64,000 nucleotides of DNA from Sutterella seckii (GCF_009183815.1 NZ_WEHX01000004.1:18530-82529); one strand, 5' to 3'. Counted from the first letter of the stretch, positions 17,933 through 29,027 are shown. Numbers and translations are program-made. The notes: generated from the letters alone by a model not told the origin.

Positions 17933-19768
17933 ATGCGCCGCTATTCATCCGCTTTGGAAGCGCTTCAGCAGGTCTTCGGATACGACACTTTCCGCGGATT
18001 TCAGAAAGAGGTTGTTGAGACCGTTGTCGGCGGCGAGGATGCGCTTGTGCTCATGCCGACGGGCGGCGGGAAAAGTCTCTGCTACCAGATACCGGCGCTT
18101 CTGCGCGACGGCGTGGCCATTGTGGTTTCACCGCTTATTGCGCTCATGCATGATCAGGTGGATGCGCTCGAGGAGCTTGGCGTCCGGGCGGCATACCTGA
18201 ATTCGACGCTTCTGCCTGAGGAGGCTGTGGAAGTCAGAAACCAGGTCCGGCGCGGCGAAATCGACCTGCTTTACGTTTCTCCTGAGCGCCTTCTGATGTC
18301 CTCCATGCTCTCTTTTCTGAAGGAGCTCCGGATTTCTCTCTTTGCGATTGACGAAGCGCACTGCGTAAGCATCTGGGGACACGACTTCCGGCCGGAATAC
18401 AGCAAGCTTTCAATCCTGAAGGAAGCCTTCCCGCAGGTGCCGAGAATTGCGCTCACCGCGACGGCAGATCAGAAGACGAGAGAGGAGATCGTGGAAAAGC
18501 TCCTCCTTAATCCGCGCAAATTCATTGCGAGCTTTGACCGGCCCAACATCTTCTACAGGATTGTGGATAAGCACAACGTGAAGGAGCAGGTCGCGCACTT
18601 CATCCGCACGGAGCATCCCGGCGAATGCGGAGTCGTCTATTGTCTCGCTCGCAGCACCTGTGAGGATGTCTGCGAATTTCTGCAGACGAGAGGCGTGCGT
18701 GCGGTTTTCTATCATGCCGGCCTCTCCTCTGAGGAGCGCGCCGCGCGTCTTGCGCTTTTCCAGCGCGAGGATGACGTCGTCATGGTGGCGACCATCGCTT
18801 TCGGCATGGGCATTGACAAGCCCAATGTGCGCTTCGTCGCGCATGTCGACATGCCGAAATCGATTGAAGGGTATTTTCAGGAAACCGGGCGTGCCGGGCG
18901 CGACGGGCTCCCTTCTGACGCCTGGATGGCGTACGGCCTCCGGGATGTGGTGAGCCAGCGCAGGTTCATTGAGCAGAGCGACGCCGACGAACTCTATAAG
19001 CAGCTCTCCACGCAGAAGCTCGATGCCATGCTCGGCCTCGCGGAAGCCTGCGACTGCCGCCGGGTGCGGCTCCTTGCCTATTTCGGAGAAAAAAGCGAAC
19101 CCTGCGGCAAATGCGACAACTGCGTCAATCCGCCGAAAATCTGGGATGCGACGCTTGCGGCCCAAAAGCTCATCAGCTGCATCTGGCGCATTCAGCAGAA
19201 GTCCGGGACAAGCTTCGGCGCAAAACACGTCATCGACGTGCTTGTCGGCAAGGAAACTGAACGGGTTCTCTCCTGCGGTCATACTCAGCTGAGCACCTGG
19301 GGAATCGGCAAGGATCTCAATGATCAGCAGTGGCGGGCAGTGCTTCGGCAGCTGATTGCCCGGCACGTGGTGTGGGTTGATGCCGAGCGGCACAACGTAC
19401 TGAGGCTCGGACAGCTTGCCAACAATCTGCTTCGCGGGGAAATTAAGGTCGAAGTACGCCGCGAGGTGATTGATCAGCCTGAAGGAAAATCGCACCGGGC
19501 GCAGGCCAAGGCTTCACGAGATGAAATTCTGGCGGGCCTTGGAGGAGGTGCCCGACAGATCTTTGAAGCCCTCAGAAAATGGAGGCGCGAGACGGCGCGC
19601 GCCCTCAATAAGCCTCCTTATGTGATTTTCCCCGACCGCACGCTTCTTGAAATCGCACGCAGAAAGCCTGTTACCCTTGACGCCATGCTCGGCATTCCCG
19701 GCGTCGGCAGAAGAAAGCTTGAAAGCTATGCCGAGGAGATCATCAGAATTGTGCGGGCGGAGTGCTGA
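17933..19768 (+). CDS. recQ: RecQ ATP-dependent DNA helicase
   Basis: A 611-residue RecQ. Walker A is MPTGGGKS (41-48), motif II is DEAH at 140-143, and motif VI is QETGRAGRDG. A zinc site with CDC and CGKCDNC (about 370-395), a RQC winged helix and an HRDC domain at about 535-611 follow. It unwinds DNA in recombination and replication-fork repair. Length is typical. It is convergent with the SDR gene, 12 bases apart. Confidence 0.97.
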   Translation: MRRYSSALEALQQVFGYDTFRGFQKEVVETVVGGEDALVLMPTGGGKSLCYQIPALLRDGVAIVVSPLIALMHDQVDALEELGVRAAYLNSTLLPEEAVEVRNQVRRGEIDLLYVSPERLLMSSMLSFLKELRISLFAIDEAHCVSIWGHDFRPEYSKLSILKEAFPQVPRIALTATADQKTREEIVEKLLLNPRKFIASFDRPNIFYRIVDKHNVKEQVAHFIRTEHPGECGVVYCLARSTCEDVCEFLQTRGVRAVFYHAGLSSEERAARLALFQREDDVVMVATIAFGMGIDKPNVRFVAHVDMPKSIEGYFQETGRAGRDGLPSDAWMAYGLRDVVSQRRFIEQSDADELYKQLSTQKLDAMLGLAEACDCRRVRLLAYFGEKSEPCGKCDNCVNPPKIWDATLAAQKLISCIWRIQQKSGTSFGAKHVIDVLVGKETERVLSCGHTQLSTWGIGKDLNDQQWRAVLRQLIARHVVWVDAERHNVLRLGQLANNLLRGEIKVEVRREVIDQPEGKSHRAQAKASRDEILAGLGGGARQIFEALRKWRRETARALNKPPYVIFPDRTLLEIARRKPVTLDAMLGIPGVGRRKLESYAEEIIRIVRAEC

Positions 19769-19780
19769 CAGAAAGGCGCT

Positions 19781-20560
19781 TCAGGCTTTCGGAGTCGTTA
19801 CGCGGGGCTTCTGCTTCCTGTTGGCCAGAATGCGGTCAAAAAGGGAATTGGGGATGAGCCGCATGATTTTGGCGAGCACGCCCATCTGCCAGGGAATGAC
19901 GCGGTAGGTTGTGCGTTCCGTAATGGCTTTAACCGCTTCGCGGGCAAAGTCGTCGGGTTCCATGATGAACGGCATCTTGTAGGGATTCTCTGCCGTAAGC
20001 GGCGTCCGGACAAAACCCGGGCAGATGGTGCTCACGAGAATGCCGTATTTCTGCAGCTCAATGCGCAGGCTCTCGCAGTAGGTGATGACAGCGGATTTGC
20101 TCGCGCAATAGGCTTCAGAACCGGGAAGCCCCCTGATGCCGGCGACGGAGCCCATCCCGACGAGCTGCCCGTAGCCGCGCGCCTTCATGGGCTCAATGAA
20201 GGGATGGAAGGTGTAGGCCATGGCGAAGACATTGATGCGGTAGACGGCTTCGAGCATATCGAGGTCTTCCTCGTACTCCGTTTTGACGCCGTGCGAAATG
20301 CCGGCGTTGGCGATAACGAGCGTCGTGCCTCCCGAGCGGCATTCGAACTCCCGGGCGGCGGCAAAGATTTCCTCACGATTGGTGACGTCGGCAGGGAGCA
20401 CAAAATGGCGCTTTAAGCCGCCGTTCAGGGAATCTGCAAGCTCTTCAAGACGATCGCGGCTGCGGGCCACCAGGCCAACGGTGGCGCCGCGGGCTGCGTA
20501 GGCGCGTGCAAGCGCAGCGCCGATGCCGCTTGATGCGCCGGTAATGAAAACATTGAGCAC
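19781..20560 (-). CDS. short-chain dehydrogenase/reductase
   Basis: A 259-residue classical SDR. The cofactor motif TGASSGIG is at the N-terminus, NAG is in IANAGIS, and the active-site YCASK plus upstream GSVAG gives Ser-Tyr-Lys. Substrate is unknown; such proteins act on sugars, steroids or acyl chains. It lies downstream of dsbA beyond a terminator, so it has its own transcript or read-through only. Confidence 0.85.
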   Translation of the reverse strand: MLNVFITGASSGIGAALARAYAARGATVGLVARSRDRLEELADSLNGGLKRHFVLPADVTNREEIFAAAREFECRSGGTTLVIANAGISHGVKTEYEEDLDMLEAVYRINVFAMAYTFHPFIEPMKARGYGQLVGMGSVAGIRGLPGSEAYCASKSAVITYCESLRIELQKYGILVSTICPGFVRTPLTAENPYKMPFIMEPDDFAREAVKAITERTTYRVIPWQMGVLAKIMRLIPNSLFDRILANRKQKPRVTTPKA

Positions 20561-20575
20561 AGGAAAACCTCTGAA

Positions 20576-20614
20576 TATAAAAAGAGGCGTTTCGGATGAC
20601 GGCTCCGAAACGCC
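20576..20614 (-). terminator. Rho-independent terminator of dsbA
   Basis: On the minus strand, GGCGTTTCGGA and TCCGAAACGCC (11 bp) are followed by TCTTTTTATA. This isolates the SDR gene. Confidence 0.85.
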
Positions 20615-20642
20615 CCGTCCTTAATGGAAAAAGAAAGACGAA

Positions 20643-21284
20643 TCAGCGGCGCTGAGCACGAACCTGATCAACGAGGTACGAGATGCAGGCCGGAGTCGCT
20701 TCACGCGTGCCGACAAGATGGGGACCGGTGGAATAGATGCCGCCCACGCCGATCATCGGCGTGCTGTCGATCTGGTAGCTGTTCCAGTACTGCGTAGCCT
20801 GGCGGGACTTGTTCATGACGCTGAAGGAGCGCATGGTCTGTTCCCACTTCTTGCCGTCGACGCCGGCCTTCGTCATGAAGTCGAGAATGTCGGGGGCAGG
20901 ATTGTCGTAGTTGTAGGGATGCTCCTGATAAATCACGCTCTCGAAGAACTTCATGTGAAGCTGGTCGAGCAGGCCGAGCGCTTCAAGCGCGAAGTAGGTC
21001 TGCGTGAAGGGCTGGAATTTCTGCTGCCAGGCAACCGGGCACACGCGGATGGTCACGTCCTTGGGCGCGGTCTTGGCCCATTTTTCAAAATGCGGCGCAA
21101 ACTGCAGGCAGTGCGGGCAGGTATAGGCGAAGAACTCCACGACTTCGATTGTGTCGCGCGGCGTGGGCGCCGGAGGATTCACGATGAGGTATTCCTTACC
21201 GGCGGTATAGGTCGGCGCGGCAAGAAGGGAACCGGAAGCCGGGGCGAGCGCTGCGGCAAGAACAACCTGGCGACGAGAAAGCAT
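20643..21284 (-). CDS. dsbA: DsbA-family thiol:disulfide interchange protein
   Basis: A 213-residue periplasmic oxidoreductase. A signal peptide covers about residues 1-22. The active site is C56-P-H-C59 in FFAYTCPHCLQF, and a cis-Pro follows in DSTPMIGV. It oxidises cysteines of exported proteins. It follows the SPOR gene by 41 bases in an argS-SPOR-dsbA cluster common in betaproteobacteria. Confidence 0.93.
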   Translation of the reverse strand: MLSRRQVVLAAALAPASGSLLAAPTYTAGKEYLIVNPPAPTPRDTIEVVEFFAYTCPHCLQFAPHFEKWAKTAPKDVTIRVCPVAWQQKFQPFTQTYFALEALGLLDQLHMKFFESVIYQEHPYNYDNPAPDILDFMTKAGVDGKKWEQTMRSFSVMNKSRQATQYWNSYQIDSTPMIGVGGIYSTGPHLVGTREATPACISYLVDQVRAQRR

Positions 21285-21325
21285 TGTGCGTAATCCTTTT
21301 TGAGTGTGCAGTTCCGAAGGGGCGT

Positions 21326-21850
21326 TTACTGCTTGTCCTGAACAATAACAGGATTCAGTCCCTGGTCAGAAAGACTGTTGAGGACTTCCTGAGCGGCAGT
21401 CTTGGAAGCAAAGGGGCCGACGCGGACCCGCCAGTTGGAACCTGACTGGCGGATTTGCGCGCCGATGCCCTGCATGGCAAGGTTGGCGGCACTTGTTTCT
21501 GCATCACCCTGCTTTGAGAATGATCCCACCTGAACCCAGAAGCTTTGAGCTGAGGAAGGAGCCTTTTCTGTTTCAGAAGTTGAATTTCTGGCAACGGTAA
21601 CAGTACGTACGCTTCCTGCTTCCTGAGAGGCATCGGCAGCATCGTTCTGCTGATTGAGCCGCGCATTGGGATCCACGCCGCCCGCGAGCTTCGCGGCGGG
21701 ATCCACATCAGCGGTCACGCGATCAACCTTGTCGACGAAAGGCACCGGACTTTTGGCAATGACCAGCATTGCGCCGGCGGCGATGCCGAGACCGGTAACC
21801 ACGCCGATGAGAAAGCCGGCAAAGCCGGCAGCGAATCCGCTTTTTGCCAC
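21326..21850 (-). CDS. SPOR-domain membrane protein (FtsN-like position)
   Basis: A 174-residue protein with one N-terminal membrane segment (about 8-32) and a low-complexity linker. A C-terminal SPOR domain (about 103-172) begins SFWVQVGSFSKQGDAE and includes NWRVRVGPFASKTAAQEVL. SPOR domains bind denuded septal glycan, so a cell-division role is likely. It is 20 bases downstream of argS. It might be FtsN, but the sequence alone does not prove that. Confidence 0.88.
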   Translation of the reverse strand: MAKSGFAAGFAGFLIGVVTGLGIAAGAMLVIAKSPVPFVDKVDRVTADVDPAAKLAGGVDPNARLNQQNDAADASQEAGSVRTVTVARNSTSETEKAPSSAQSFWVQVGSFSKQGDAETSAANLAMQGIGAQIRQSGSNWRVRVGPFASKTAAQEVLNSLSDQGLNPVIVQDKQ

Positions 21851-21870
21851 TTCAAGGCTCCCAGACCAGG

Positions 21871-23640
21871 TTATTCAGATTTTTCTTCAGCCGGTTCCTC
21901 TTCGCGGCGGCTCATGCGCTCAGGGGCGGAAATGCCGAGAAGACGGAGGCCGTTGCCAAGCACCTGACGGGCTGCGGCGAGAAGCGCGAGACGGGCATTG
22001 CGTTCGGCATCATTCTCAACCACCACGCGTTCGGCGTTGTAGAAGGCATGGAACGTGGCCGCCAGGTTCTTGAGGTAGTAGCAGAGCACGTGCGGCGCAT
22101 GATCGCGCGCCGCAACGCGCAGCGTGGCCGGATATTCCGCAATGGCGCCGATGAGCGCTTCGCTCGCTTTGGAATTGAGCGGCGAAAGATCGACTTCGGC
22201 GAGTTTGTCGTTTGCCGGCACGGCATAGCCCTGTTCGGCGGCGTTTGCAAAAACCGAGCAGATGCGGGCGTGCGCGTACTGCAGATAGTAGACCGGGTTT
22301 TCGTCGCTCTTTTGCTGGGCGAGCGTCACGTCGAAGACGAATTCTGCATCGGCCTTGCGCGAAACCAGGAAGTAGCGGGCAGCATCGCGGCCGGCCCAGT
22401 CGACCAGATCGCGAAGCGTCACGTAATTGCCCGAGCGCTTGCTCATCTTCACGGGTTCGCCGTCCTTGATGACGGAGAGCATCTTGTGAAGGATGTATTC
22501 CGGGAAGGTCTTGGGAATTGAGATTCCGAGGACGCCCGAGGCAGCCTGAAGGCCTGCGCGGACGCGGGCGATGGTGCCGTGATGGTCCGTGCCCTGAATG
22601 TTTACAGCCTTGGTGTAGCCGCGGCTGAACTTGTTGAGGTGGTAGGCGACGTCCGGCACAAAATAGGTGTAGGTGCCGTCAGCCTTCTTCATCACGCGGT
22701 CCTTATCGTCCGTAAGGCCGTTGCCGAGGTCCTCAAACGATGTGGTGCGAAGCCAGAGCGCGCCATCCTTTTCGTAGGTATTGCCCGAGTCGATGATCGC
22801 CTGAACGGTTTTCTGAACAGCGCCGGTGGAGTAAAGCGATGATTCGAGGAAGAAATTGTCGAATTTCACGCCGAGCGCAGAGAGGTCGTCGTCCTGTTCG
22901 TTGCGAAGGTACGCAACGGCATAACGACGGACGAGATCCGTATCCGTGTAGTCGCCGGAAGATTCAATGACGCCGCCGGCATGCGGATGGACGGGCTTCT
23001 TGTCGAGAAAATCGCGGGCGATCGAGATGATGTATTCGCCGTGATAGGCATTTTCAGGGAGCTCGATGGCTTCGCCCTGAAGTTCGCGGCAGCGCAGCTG
23101 GACGGAGTGCGCAAGGTTTCCGATCTGAACGCCCGCATCGTTGTAGTAGAACTCGCGGGAAACCTTCCAGCCCTGGGAGCCGAGAAGATTGGCAAGCACG
23201 TCGCCCAAAGCGCCCTGGCGAGCATGGCCCAGGTGCAGGGGGCCGGTGGGATTCGCCGAAACGTACTCGAGAAGCACCGATTCCCCTTCATGCTCGCGGT
23301 TCGTGCCGTAAGCCTCGCCCTGACGAAGCACTTCGCCGATGATCGCCACGCGGGCATTCTGCGCAACGCGAATGTTGATGAAGCCCGGTCCGGCGATCTC
23401 GACCGTGTCTACCGTCTGGGAAAAGGCTGGATCAGCCTTCATGGCGGCGACAAGCTCCTCGGCGATTGCACGGGGATTTTTCTTCAGGCGACGGGCCAGC
23501 TGCAGAGCGCAGGTGCAGGCGATGTCGCCGTGCGTCGGATCCTTCGGGCGCTCAAGCGTCACAGGGGCGTCTTCGGCGCCGAGTTTGGCGAGAGCTCCGG
23601 CGATGAGCTTCTGAATGGCTTCTTTCTGATTGTCGAGCAT
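21871..23640 (-). CDS. argS: arginyl-tRNA synthetase
   Basis: A 589-residue class I synthetase that charges tRNA-Arg. HIGH-type motif is [13 protein letters not shown]-type motif is KMSKRSGN. The N-terminal additional domain and the C-terminal DALR anticodon-binding domain ([19 protein letters not shown]) are present. Length is typical. It is followed at 20 bases by the SPOR gene. Confidence 0.97.
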   Translation of the reverse strand: MLDNQKEAIQKLIAGALAKLGAEDAPVTLERPKDPTHGDIACTCALQLARRLKKNPRAIAEELVAAMKADPAFSQTVDTVEIAGPGFINIRVAQNARVAIIGEVLRQGEAYGTNREHEGESVLLEYVSANPTGPLHLGHARQGALGDVLANLLGSQGWKVSREFYYNDAGVQIGNLAHSVQLRCRELQGEAIELPENAYHGEYIISIARDFLDKKPVHPHAGGVIESSGDYTDTDLVRRYAVAYLRNEQDDDLSALGVKFDNFFLESSLYSTGAVQKTVQAIIDSGNTYEKDGALWLRTTSFEDLGNGLTDDKDRVMKKADGTYTYFVPDVAYHLNKFSRGYTKAVNIQGTDHHGTIARVRAGLQAASGVLGISIPKTFPEYILHKMLSVIKDGEPVKMSKRSGNYVTLRDLVDWAGRDAARYFLVSRKADAEFVFDVTLAQQKSDENPVYYLQYAHARICSVFANAAEQGYAVPANDKLAEVDLSPLNSKASEALIGAIAEYPATLRVAARDHAPHVLCYYLKNLAATFHAFYNAERVVVENDAERNARLALLAAARQVLGNGLRLLGISAPERMSRREEEPAEEKSE

Positions 23641-23688
23641 GGGAGAGAACGGGCTTCTAAGTATTGCGGGCGCTGATCGACTCTGAAA

Positions 23689-24486
23689 TCAGAGGCGCTT
23701 GTCGCGCTCGATCCAGGCGTAGGCCGAATGATTGTGAATGGATTCAAAGTTTTCCGCTTCGACGCGGTAGGCGACGACGCGGTCGTCGGCGTTGAGGGCC
23801 TTCGCCATGTCGCGAACGAGGTCTTCGACGAACTTCGGATGATCGTAGGCGTATTCGGTGACGTACTTTTCATCCGAACGCTTCAGGCGGGACCAGAGCT
23901 GGCAGGAAGCAGAGTTTTCTGCAATGGCGACCTGCTCTTCAAAGCTCATGGGAGCCGAAAGGATAAGCGAGCTCGTCAGGTGCGAGCGCTGATTGTGCGC
24001 GCCGTAGCGGGAGATTTCCTTCGAGCAGGGGCAGAGGCTCGTTACCGGCGCAAGCGCTTCCTGGCGCACGGTTACCTCACCCTTAACCGACGTGGCGATG
24101 AGCGCGCACTGATAGTTCATGATGCTTTCGAGCTTGCTCACGGGCGCGATCTTGCGCACGAAGAAGGGAAAGCGGATTTCGATCGTGCCGTCCTCGGCAT
24201 GAAGACGCTCGAGCATCTCTGCAAAGAGGCGGCGCATCAGATCAGCATCGAGCGGTTCGCTCAGCTCTTCCATGAGCGCAATGAAGCGCGACATGTGCGT
24301 GCCTTTCTTGTCGGCAGGGAGCGAAACGGTCATGGTGATGTCGGCGACCGTATGCTGCGGCGCTTCACGGCCGGCAACAATAACCGGCAGCCGGATGCCG
24401 CGCACGCCGACGCGGTTAATGGCGATGTTGCGCTCGTCTTCGGAGGACTGTACGTCCGGGAGAGTCGTCTTATTTTCAGCTTCCAT
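23689..24486 (-). CDS. folE2: GTP cyclohydrolase FolE2 (type IB)
   Basis: A 265-residue FolE2, which makes 7,8-dihydroneopterin triphosphate from GTP for folate or queuosine-type pathways. Diagnostic are PDVQSSEDERNIAINRVGV near the start, SLCPCSKEISRYGAHNQRS with the catalytic Cys, and FVEDLVRDMA. FolE2 can use metals other than zinc, unlike FolE1. ATG at 24486 is preferred because family members begin just before PDVQSS; a longer frame to 24573 exists. It is 48 bases upstream of argS on the same strand. Confidence 0.92.
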   Translation of the reverse strand: MEAENKTTLPDVQSSEDERNIAINRVGVRGIRLPVIVAGREAPQHTVADITMTVSLPADKKGTHMSRFIALMEELSEPLDADLMRRLFAEMLERLHAEDGTIEIRFPFFVRKIAPVSKLESIMNYQCALIATSVKGEVTVRQEALAPVTSLCPCSKEISRYGAHNQRSHLTSSLILSAPMSFEEQVAIAENSASCQLWSRLKRSDEKYVTEYAYDHPKFVEDLVRDMAKALNADDRVVAYRVEAENFESIHNHSAYAWIERDKRL

Positions 24487-24897
24487 GGCGAAAGTCTTAT
24501 CTTTTATTTGGTGCGGGCTGACGTCCCCGATCATGAAGATGGGTCTCGCAGTCCTTTGAATGACTTCATGCACGCGTCGGCTGGTCCGGCGTGAACGAGA
24601 CGGCGGTCAGAGGCACGCGCGCAGATACCAGAAAAAACCTTAAGGGGTTTTTCCTTGAGTTGGGTGGCTATCTTACTAGAGGTGCGCAGTGGATGCGCCC
24701 GCAGAGCGTGGGCCTAACTATGTAGACAGATACGATTTCTTGCATATTTCTGTCGTCTGCAATGATTTTGAGGTCGCGGAAGGTCTGAGAACGAGAAATA
24801 TGCGGCCCATGCGCCCGATATACTTTTGACACATGACGCTGATAGAAGGAAGCAGGAAAGCCTCCCGCAACGGGCGTCATAGAGTAGAGAGACAACG
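24487..24897. other. 411-base intergenic region between divergent folE2 and a membrane protein gene
   Basis: No coding signal is convincing. It contains an AAAAACC/GGTTTTT dyad at about 24632-24651 and an ATGACGC/GCGTCAT pair (24833-24839, 24874-24880) that could fold the leader of the downstream gene. I could not place confident promoters or a Zur box. Confidence 0.45.
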
Positions 24898-25314
24898 ATG
24901 CCAGTATTTATTTTTCCCCCCAGCGGCGGCGGCAGCCCCATCCTGAGTTTTTTGGTCGGGCTCGCCACGCTTGCCATTCTCATAGGTCTCGTGATTTTCT
25001 TCCTGCCGCTTATCGCCGGCATAGTGATTGCCGTCATTCTGCTGATCGCGGCTGTGTATTGCTGGGGATGGCTCAAGCGCAAGTTCGGCTGGGAGTCTGA
25101 AGAGGAAAAGGCTTTCCGTCAGGTGATGGAAAAAGCCGAAGCCATGGCGCGTTCTCAGTATCACGGGGACTCTGCCCGCTCCGGCACGGTTTATGAGCGC
25201 GAAGAGATCAGCATTTCTTCCTCTCCGCGTCCCGGCGATCGCCGCAGAGTAATGAAGGATGTTGAAGACATTGAGGAAACGCCGGTTAACCCGAAGGATT
25301 CATCGAAGTCCTGA
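24898..25314 (+). CDS. small membrane protein of unknown function
   Basis: A 138-residue protein not recognised as a family. A glycine-rich start (FIFPPSGGGSPI) leads into two closely spaced hydrophobic segments at about residues 16-55. An amphipathic charged helix (KRKFGWESEEEKAFRQVMEKAE) and a polar C-terminal tail follow. The tail is acidic and serine-rich and probably cytoplasmic. A weak RBS (AGAGAGAC) precedes the ATG. It is probably monocistronic. Confidence 0.65.
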   Translation: MPVFIFPPSGGGSPILSFLVGLATLAILIGLVIFFLPLIAGIVIAVILLIAAVYCWGWLKRKFGWESEEEKAFRQVMEKAEAMARSQYHGDSARSGTVYEREEISISSSPRPGDRRRVMKDVEDIEETPVNPKDSSKS

Positions 25315-25345
25315 GAAAGAGGGCTGAATCCCAGATTGATGTTCC

Positions 25346-25381
25346 CGGGCGTACAGTTTGCGAACCGCAGCTGTGCGCCCG
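25346..25381. terminator. possible hairpin between convergent genes
   Basis: CGGGCG-T-ACAG and CTGT-G-CGCCCG can pair around a short loop. There is no T-run, so this is weak. Confidence 0.3.
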
Positions 25382-25388
25382 AATTGCA

Positions 25389-26855
25389 TCAGAGGAGCGG
25401 AGAAATCAGGAAGGACGCGCCTTCGCGCAGCCTGTCCGAAAGCGGGCGATTGCGCCAGGCGTCGGCCTCAAGTTCTCTGCAGTGCGTTTCATATTCGGCA
25501 TGGAGCAGAGAAAGGTCGCGAACGAACGCCTGGTCGAAAATTGCCATCATCAGCTCGAAATTGAGGTGAAGGGAGCGATTGTCGATATTGAGGGTCCCGA
25601 AAACCGCAAATTCGTTGTCTACGGAAATGGATTTGGTGTGGAGGAGCCCGCCTTCATAAAGAAGAATCCGCACGCCCGATTCAAGAAGTTCGTCGAAATA
25701 GCGCCGCATGGCCCAGCCCGTGGCCGGGTTGTCGCACTTTTCCGGAACAATGAGCGTCACGGCGACGCCGCGCAGCACCGCATTAAAGAGCGCGCAGACT
25801 ACCGATTCCGTCGGAATGAAATAGGGCGTGGTGATGGTCAGGGTATGTTCAGCGCGGTTGATGGCTTCAAGCACCAGCAGAAGGTTGCGGTCGCCGTTGG
25901 CGTAAGGTCCTGACGGGACGGTCGCGATGACGGCGTCTCCGACATTAAGCGCTGTTTCCGCCGCAAAGGTTTCTTCGAAATCCGTTAGATCGCCATCGGG
26001 CTGAAGCGCCCAGTCGAATTGCCAGACTGCCGCAAGCGCTCTGACGGCGGGGCCTTCCACCCTCACCATCGCATCGACCCAGGCGCCGACGACGGTAGCT
26101 TCGGCATAGCTTCTGGGATCGATCATGTTGAAGCTTCCCGTATAGGCGACTTTGTTGTCGATCACCACGGTTTTGCGATGAAGCCGGATGTCTGCGCGCT
26201 GCAGGCCGAAAAAACGAAGGAACTTCATGGGGAGCGCTGAAGCAATGACAATGCCTTCGCGTTCGAGGAGTTTTTTAGCTTCCGAGCGAAGAAAAACACG
26301 CGAGCCGAAATCATCGACAAGAAGCCGTATGCGCACGCCGCGCCTCGCGGCATCAATTAGGGAGCGCGTTATTTCCCGAACCTCGCCGCCGTCTTCCCAG
26401 ATGTAGAACTCCATGTCGATGGATTCGCGCGCTGCCGCGATGTCCTTATGGAGGGATTGGATGGTTTCCGCGGAAGATGCTTTGAGTAGCGCAGAAGAGC
26501 CGGTGGCAAGCGGCATACCTGCGAGTTTCGCTGCAAGCCGCAGAAGCGTGCGGTGGCGCGCGAGATGCCTCGGAAGAGGCCCGAGCGGCGTGAGCTTATG
26601 CTGAGAAAGCTGTCCCCACCGTTCAATAGCGGCCTTGAGACGCTTTGCTCTGAGTCTTCCGATGGGGCGTTCGCCGAAAGCAAGGTAGAGGAGGAAGCCG
26701 AAGTAGGGCAGAATCGTCGTGAGCAGAATCCAGGCAAAGGCTGATCCCGGTGGATGACGCGTCAGCATGACGCGGACAATGACGCTGAGAACGATGAGAA
26801 GCTGCAGGAGCGCAGCCAGGACGCTCCAAACCGTGAAGCTTTCTGGTATTGCCAT
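25389..26855 (-). CDS. cls: cardiolipin synthase (phospholipase D family)
   Basis: A 488-residue protein with two N-terminal membrane segments (about 11-32 and 40-60) and two HKD motifs: HRKTVVIDNKVAYTGSFN and HTKSISVDNEFAVFGTLN. It condenses two phosphatidylglycerol molecules (or PG with CDP-diacylglycerol or PE) into cardiolipin at the inner membrane. Size and architecture match ClsA-type enzymes. It is convergent with the small membrane protein gene. Confidence 0.93.
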   Translation of the reverse strand: MAIPESFTVWSVLAALLQLLIVLSVIVRVMLTRHPPGSAFAWILLTTILPYFGFLLYLAFGERPIGRLRAKRLKAAIERWGQLSQHKLTPLGPLPRHLARHRTLLRLAAKLAGMPLATGSSALLKASSAETIQSLHKDIAAARESIDMEFYIWEDGGEVREITRSLIDAARRGVRIRLLVDDFGSRVFLRSEAKKLLEREGIVIASALPMKFLRFFGLQRADIRLHRKTVVIDNKVAYTGSFNMIDPRSYAEATVVGAWVDAMVRVEGPAVRALAAVWQFDWALQPDGDLTDFEETFAAETALNVGDAVIATVPSGPYANGDRNLLLVLEAINRAEHTLTITTPYFIPTESVVCALFNAVLRGVAVTLIVPEKCDNPATGWAMRRYFDELLESGVRILLYEGGLLHTKSISVDNEFAVFGTLNIDNRSLHLNFELMMAIFDQAFVRDLSLLHAEYETHCRELEADAWRNRPLSDRLREGASFLISPLL

Positions 26856-26953
26856 AAAAATAATCCGACGAGAATGTCGATGATATTAATGGAATAGAGC
26901 TGGATTTGGGGCTTCTGAAAAACGAAATCAAGGAACTTTTTTCATTTCAGCTC

Positions 26954-26982
26954 TTGACAGAAGCGAAAAAAGCCGTAATAAT
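26954..26982 (+). promoter_or_regulatory. sigma70 promoter of the tRNA-tuf operon
   Basis: TTGACA (26954-26959), 16 bases, then TAATAAT (26976-26982), ending 17 bases before the tRNA-Tyr 5' end. A 3-4 bp CCG/CGG dyad brackets the -10. Confidence 0.8.
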
Positions 26983-26998
26983 TCGGTCCTCTCGCTAC

Positions 26999-27084
26999 GG
27001 AGGGGTGCCCGAGTGGCTAAAGGGGGCAGACTGTAAATCTGTTGGCTTACGCCTACGATGGTTCGAATCCATCCCCCTCCACCA
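26999..27084 (+). tRNA. tRNA-Tyr(GTA)
   Basis: 86 bases with encoded CCA. Acceptor GGAGGGG pairs with CCCCTCC; the anticodon GTA is at 27033-27035. A long variable arm and the TTCGAAT T-loop are visible. Confidence 0.96.
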
Positions 27085-27160
27085 GCGAAACTTGCGACGA
27101 ACAAGCATTAGCGCCGCAAGCTCCTAAAAGCGGAGCGGAATGACTAGTTCTCGATCCTGA

Positions 27161-27234
27161 GCGGGTGTAGCTCAATGGTAGAGCAGAGGCCTTCCAAGCC
27201 CCCGACGAGGGTTCGATTCCCTTCACCCGCTCCA
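27161..27234 (+). tRNA. tRNA-Gly(TCC)
   Basis: 74 bases with encoded CCA. Acceptor GCGGGTG pairs with CACCCGC; the anticodon TCC is at 27193-27195; the T-loop is GTTCGATTC. Confidence 0.96.
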
Positions 27235-27242
27235 GATAAATT

Positions 27243-27317
<75 letters not shown>

Positions 27318-27387
27318 GAATTCCTTTCTACGTCCAATCTGATCCGACCTATCCTAAGGCGGATCTTTGTTCATTCAGGAGCCGACA

Positions 27388-28578
<1,191 letters not shown>

Positions 28579-28640
28579 TTGCTGAGAAGCTTAGATTTTT
28601 TCGCTTCTTTAAAGAGGAGCGAAAAAGTCCCTGATTCGAC

Positions 28641-28669
28641 TTGATCGACAGAGGGAGCGGGGTTATACT
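28641..28669 (+). promoter_or_regulatory. promoter before rpsJ nested in the tuf terminator
   Basis: TTGATC (28641-28646), 17 bases, TATACT (28664-28669). The -10 lies entirely in the loop of the hairpin at 28650-28680. Confidence 0.65.
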
Positions 28670-28688
28670 CCGCTCCCTCTGTTCTTTT
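28650..28688 (+). terminator. tuf terminator
   Basis: AGAGGGAGCGG (28650-28660) and CCGCTCCCTCT (28670-28680) form a perfect 11-bp stem, followed by GTTCTTTT. The loop holds the predicted rpsJ -10. Confidence 0.75.
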
Positions 28689-28715
28689 AACTGTTCTTTT
28701 TTCTAGGAAAACGAA

Positions 28716-29027
28716 ATGCAATCTCAGCGCATTCGCATCCGCCTCAAGGCCTACGACTACAAGCTCATCGACCAGTCCGCTCTCGAGATCGTCGATACCG
28801 CCAAGCGCACCGGCGCTGTCGTTCGCGGCCCCGTTCCCCTTCCCACGCGCATCCAGCGCTTTGACATCCTTCGTTCGCCGCACGTCAACAAGACGAGCCG
28901 TGACCAGCTCGAAATCCGCACGCACCAGCGTCTGATGGATATCGTTGATCCGACCGACAAGACGGTTGATGCTCTGATGAAGCTCGACCTCCCCGCCGGC
29001 GTGGATGTCAAGATCAAGGTTCAGTAA
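28716..29027 (+). CDS. rpsJ: 30S ribosomal protein S10
   Basis: A 103-residue S10/NusE, a 30S head protein that also acts in antitermination complexes with NusB. The start [20 protein letters not shown] and the segment [22 protein letters not shown] are diagnostic. RBS AGGAAAACGA precedes ATG. It is separated from rplC by 175 bases with a predicted promoter, so it may be transcribed as a short unit. Confidence 0.98.
   Translation: MQSQRIRIRLKAYDYKLIDQSALEIVDTAKRTGAVVRGPVPLPTRIQRFDILRSPHVNKTSRDQLEIRTHQRLMDIVDPTDKTVDALMKLDLPAGVDVKIKVQ

Noticed and set aside
24631..24652. Zur box for folE2
   Set aside because: The AAAAACC/GGTTTTT dyad does not contain the GTTATAAC-like core.
24668..24895. 75-codon minus-strand frame in the folE2 upstream region
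   Set aside because: No RBS or motif; it overlaps predicted leader structure of the divergent gene.
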